Assembly (NCBI GenBank): GCA_946482165.1
Contig: CAMLQS010000248.1
Location: 1 to 7,596, forward strand
Origin: an uncultured Verrucomicrobiota bacterium
GTDB lineage: Bacteria > Verrucomicrobiota > Verrucomicrobiae > Opitutales > Opitutaceae
Reading direction: 5' to 3'
DNA: 7,596 nt
Positions 6,527-7,596 of this stretch are shown piece after piece (position 1 is the first letter of the stretch; each line of letters opens with the position of its first letter). The notes beneath the pieces were generated by a model. That model was not told the DNA's origin, did no database searches, and saw only the letters and a program-made list of their open reading frames with translations. The position numbers and the translations under genes were made by a program.

Positions 6527-7596
6527 GTGGCTCAACCGTTCAACACCCCCTCCGACCCGCTTGGTCACCAGCTGCTCGCCGCACGCATCGCCAGCATTCC
6601 CGCCACCCTCTCCAGCATGCTGGAGCGCGGGCCGGCGCCCCTCTCGCCGCGCACGCTCGGCACGCAACGCTTCCTTGTGACCGGCACCGGCAGCTCGGAG
6701 GCGCACGCGCGCTACCTGGTGATGCTCCTGAACATGTTCACCGATCGCGCGGCCGCCTATCTGCCGCTGTCGGGCTTCGTGGAGCCGGCGCCGGGCGCCT
6801 TCGCGGGCAAAACCCTCGTCGTCTTTTCGCAGGGCGTCTCGCCCAACGCCCAGATCGCGCTGCGCCGCCGGCGCGGGTTCGCCCATACGATTCTCTTCAG
6901 CGCGAGCACGCCCGCCGCCGCCCTCGCCGCCGGCAAGCCCGACCGCGCCGCGCTCCTCCAAGGTCTGCTCGACGAGGGCAACGAGCTGGTCGAGTTTCCC
7001 CTCGCCGAGGAATACACCACGCTCATCCGCTTCGTCGGCCCGCTCGCCGGCTACCTCGCGGCGCTGCAATTCACCGCGCAGTTCGCCGGCTGTCGCGCCC
7101 CGCTTCCGACCAAGGAGCAACTTGCCGCCCTGCTGGAGGCCAAGGCCCCGCGCGACCTGCTAGACGCCATGCTCCGGCTGCCGAGCGCGTGGTCGGGCGG
7201 CTTCAACCTCGTCACCGCGGCGCCGATCTCGGACTTCAGCCAGAACCTCGCCTGCAAGTTCATGGAGGGCGTCTACTGGCCCTGCCCGCCCATCAGCGAC
7301 TTTCTTCAATTCGCCCACGGTCCCTTCCAGCAGATGAACGCCGCGCCCAAGCCGGTGATTTTCCTGCAAGGCGGCAGCGCGGCGGAGGCCGAGATGGTCG
7401 ACCGCAGCGTGCGCATGCTCCAGGAGGTCGGGCTGGCGGCCTTCGTGATCAAGATCGACGCGCCGCCGCTGTATTCCATTTTTGGTTACGAGTCCGCGAT
7501 AAACGACCTGATTTTCGCCGTCATGCGCCACCTGCGCGTGAACCAGGTGGAATGGCCCGGCAAAGGCCGCGACGACCTGCTTTACGGCTTCTGCCC
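6527..7596 (+). CDS. SIS-domain phosphosugar isomerase/aminotransferase-like protein, 3' end cut by window
   Basis: From GTG at 6527 the frame is open for 356 codons to the window edge. Two SIS halves are visible. The first (about 45-185) has VTGTGSSEAHARYL (51-64), the phosphate-binding loop, and VVFSQGVSPNAQIALRR (98-114), equivalent to the 'iSqSGeT.dt' segment of GlmS-like isomerases. The second (about 220-335) has FSQNLACKFMEGVY (237-250) and QFAHGPFQQM (261-270), matching the 'lKl.E......E...HGP' signature. This points to a cytoplasmic enzyme or binding protein for aldose/ketose or amino-sugar phosphates; the exact substrate cannot be told. The 'SG.s' loop is unusual, reading QGVSPNA. 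The GTG has no Shine-Dalgarno sequence; TTG at 6437 or Met31 (6617) are alternatives. Residues 336-356 (including NQVEWPGKGRDDLLYGF) look like the usual SIS C-terminal tail, but no stop is seen, so a further fused domain is possible. Confidence 0.85.
   Translation, partial: MAQPFNTPSDPLGHQLLAARIASIPATLSSMLERGPAPLSPRTLGTQRFLVTGTGSSEAHARYLVMLLNMFTDRAAAYLPLSGFVEPAPGAFAGKTLVVFSQGVSPNAQIALRRRRGFAHTILFSASTPAAALAAGKPDRAALLQGLLDEGNELVEFPLAEEYTTLIRFVGPLAGYLAALQFTAQFAGCRAPLPTKEQLAALLEAKAPRDLLDAMLRLPSAWSGGFNLVTAAPISDFSQNLACKFMEGVYWPCPPISDFLQFAHGPFQQMNAAPKPVIFLQGGSAAEAEMVDRSVRMLQEVGLAAFVIKIDAPPLYSIFGYESAINDLIFAVMRHLRVNQVEWPGKGRDDLLYGFC

Noticed and set aside
6275..7120. A 281-codon minus-strand open frame opposite the SIS gene
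   Set aside because: It has no family features and its length is explained by the codon bias of the SIS gene on the other strand, which carries the conserved SIS motifs.
1..7596. Search for tRNA, CRISPR, insertion-sequence ends, phage genes or defence-system genes
   Set aside because: No cloverleaf, regularly spaced direct repeats, transposase motifs or terminal inverted repeats were seen by eye. None of the three genes belongs to a known defence or mobile family.

Overview
The window looks like a high-GC chromosomal segment from the phylum Verrucomicrobiota, most likely an Opitutales/Opitutaceae-type bacterium. This rests on protein style: a giant secreted protein with many 'QP.d..v..G....f.v.a.G..p..yqW.rng..i.GAts..l' Ig-like modules, runs of 'GrfVAVG..G.i..S.DG.sWt' repeats and a C-terminal 'W....F........DPDGDG..NLL.Y' module. 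That combination is characteristic of large exported proteins in this group. Taxonomy is inferred from these families; no rRNA or other marker gene is present.

Layout. (1) Bases 1-89, minus strand: the first 29 codons of a small DMT-family (DUF486-type) membrane protein that runs off the left edge. (2) Bases 90-243: a 154-bp divergent intergenic region with three short inverted repeats, the likely shared promoter/operator region. (3) Bases 244-6357, plus strand: one intact 2037-residue gene filling about 80% of the window. It encodes an exported S8 subtilisin-like protease with an N-terminal hydrophobic export segment, a prodomain, a catalytic domain with a complete Asp280/His335/Ser497 triad and Asn427, five Ig-like domains, about 20 Asp-box-like beta-propeller repeats, a sixth Ig-like domain and a DPDGDG C-terminal module. 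(4) Bases 6358-6526: a spacer with a 12-bp stem-loop overlapping the stop codon and a 10-bp perfect palindrome. (5) Bases 6527-7596, plus strand: the first 356 codons of a cytoplasmic SIS-domain (sugar isomerase/aminotransferase-like) protein that runs off the right edge.

The three genes show no obvious shared pathway. The protease is probably a stand-alone extracellular or surface enzyme whose repeat modules bind a polymer, a protein partner or the cell surface. The SIS protein would act on phosphosugars in the cytoplasm. The spacing and hairpin between them suggest separate or only loosely coupled expression. I found no RNA gene, mobile element, CRISPR array or phage signature. The most notable item is the domain architecture of the giant protease, particularly its propeller array, whose repeat number is close to three seven-bladed propellers.
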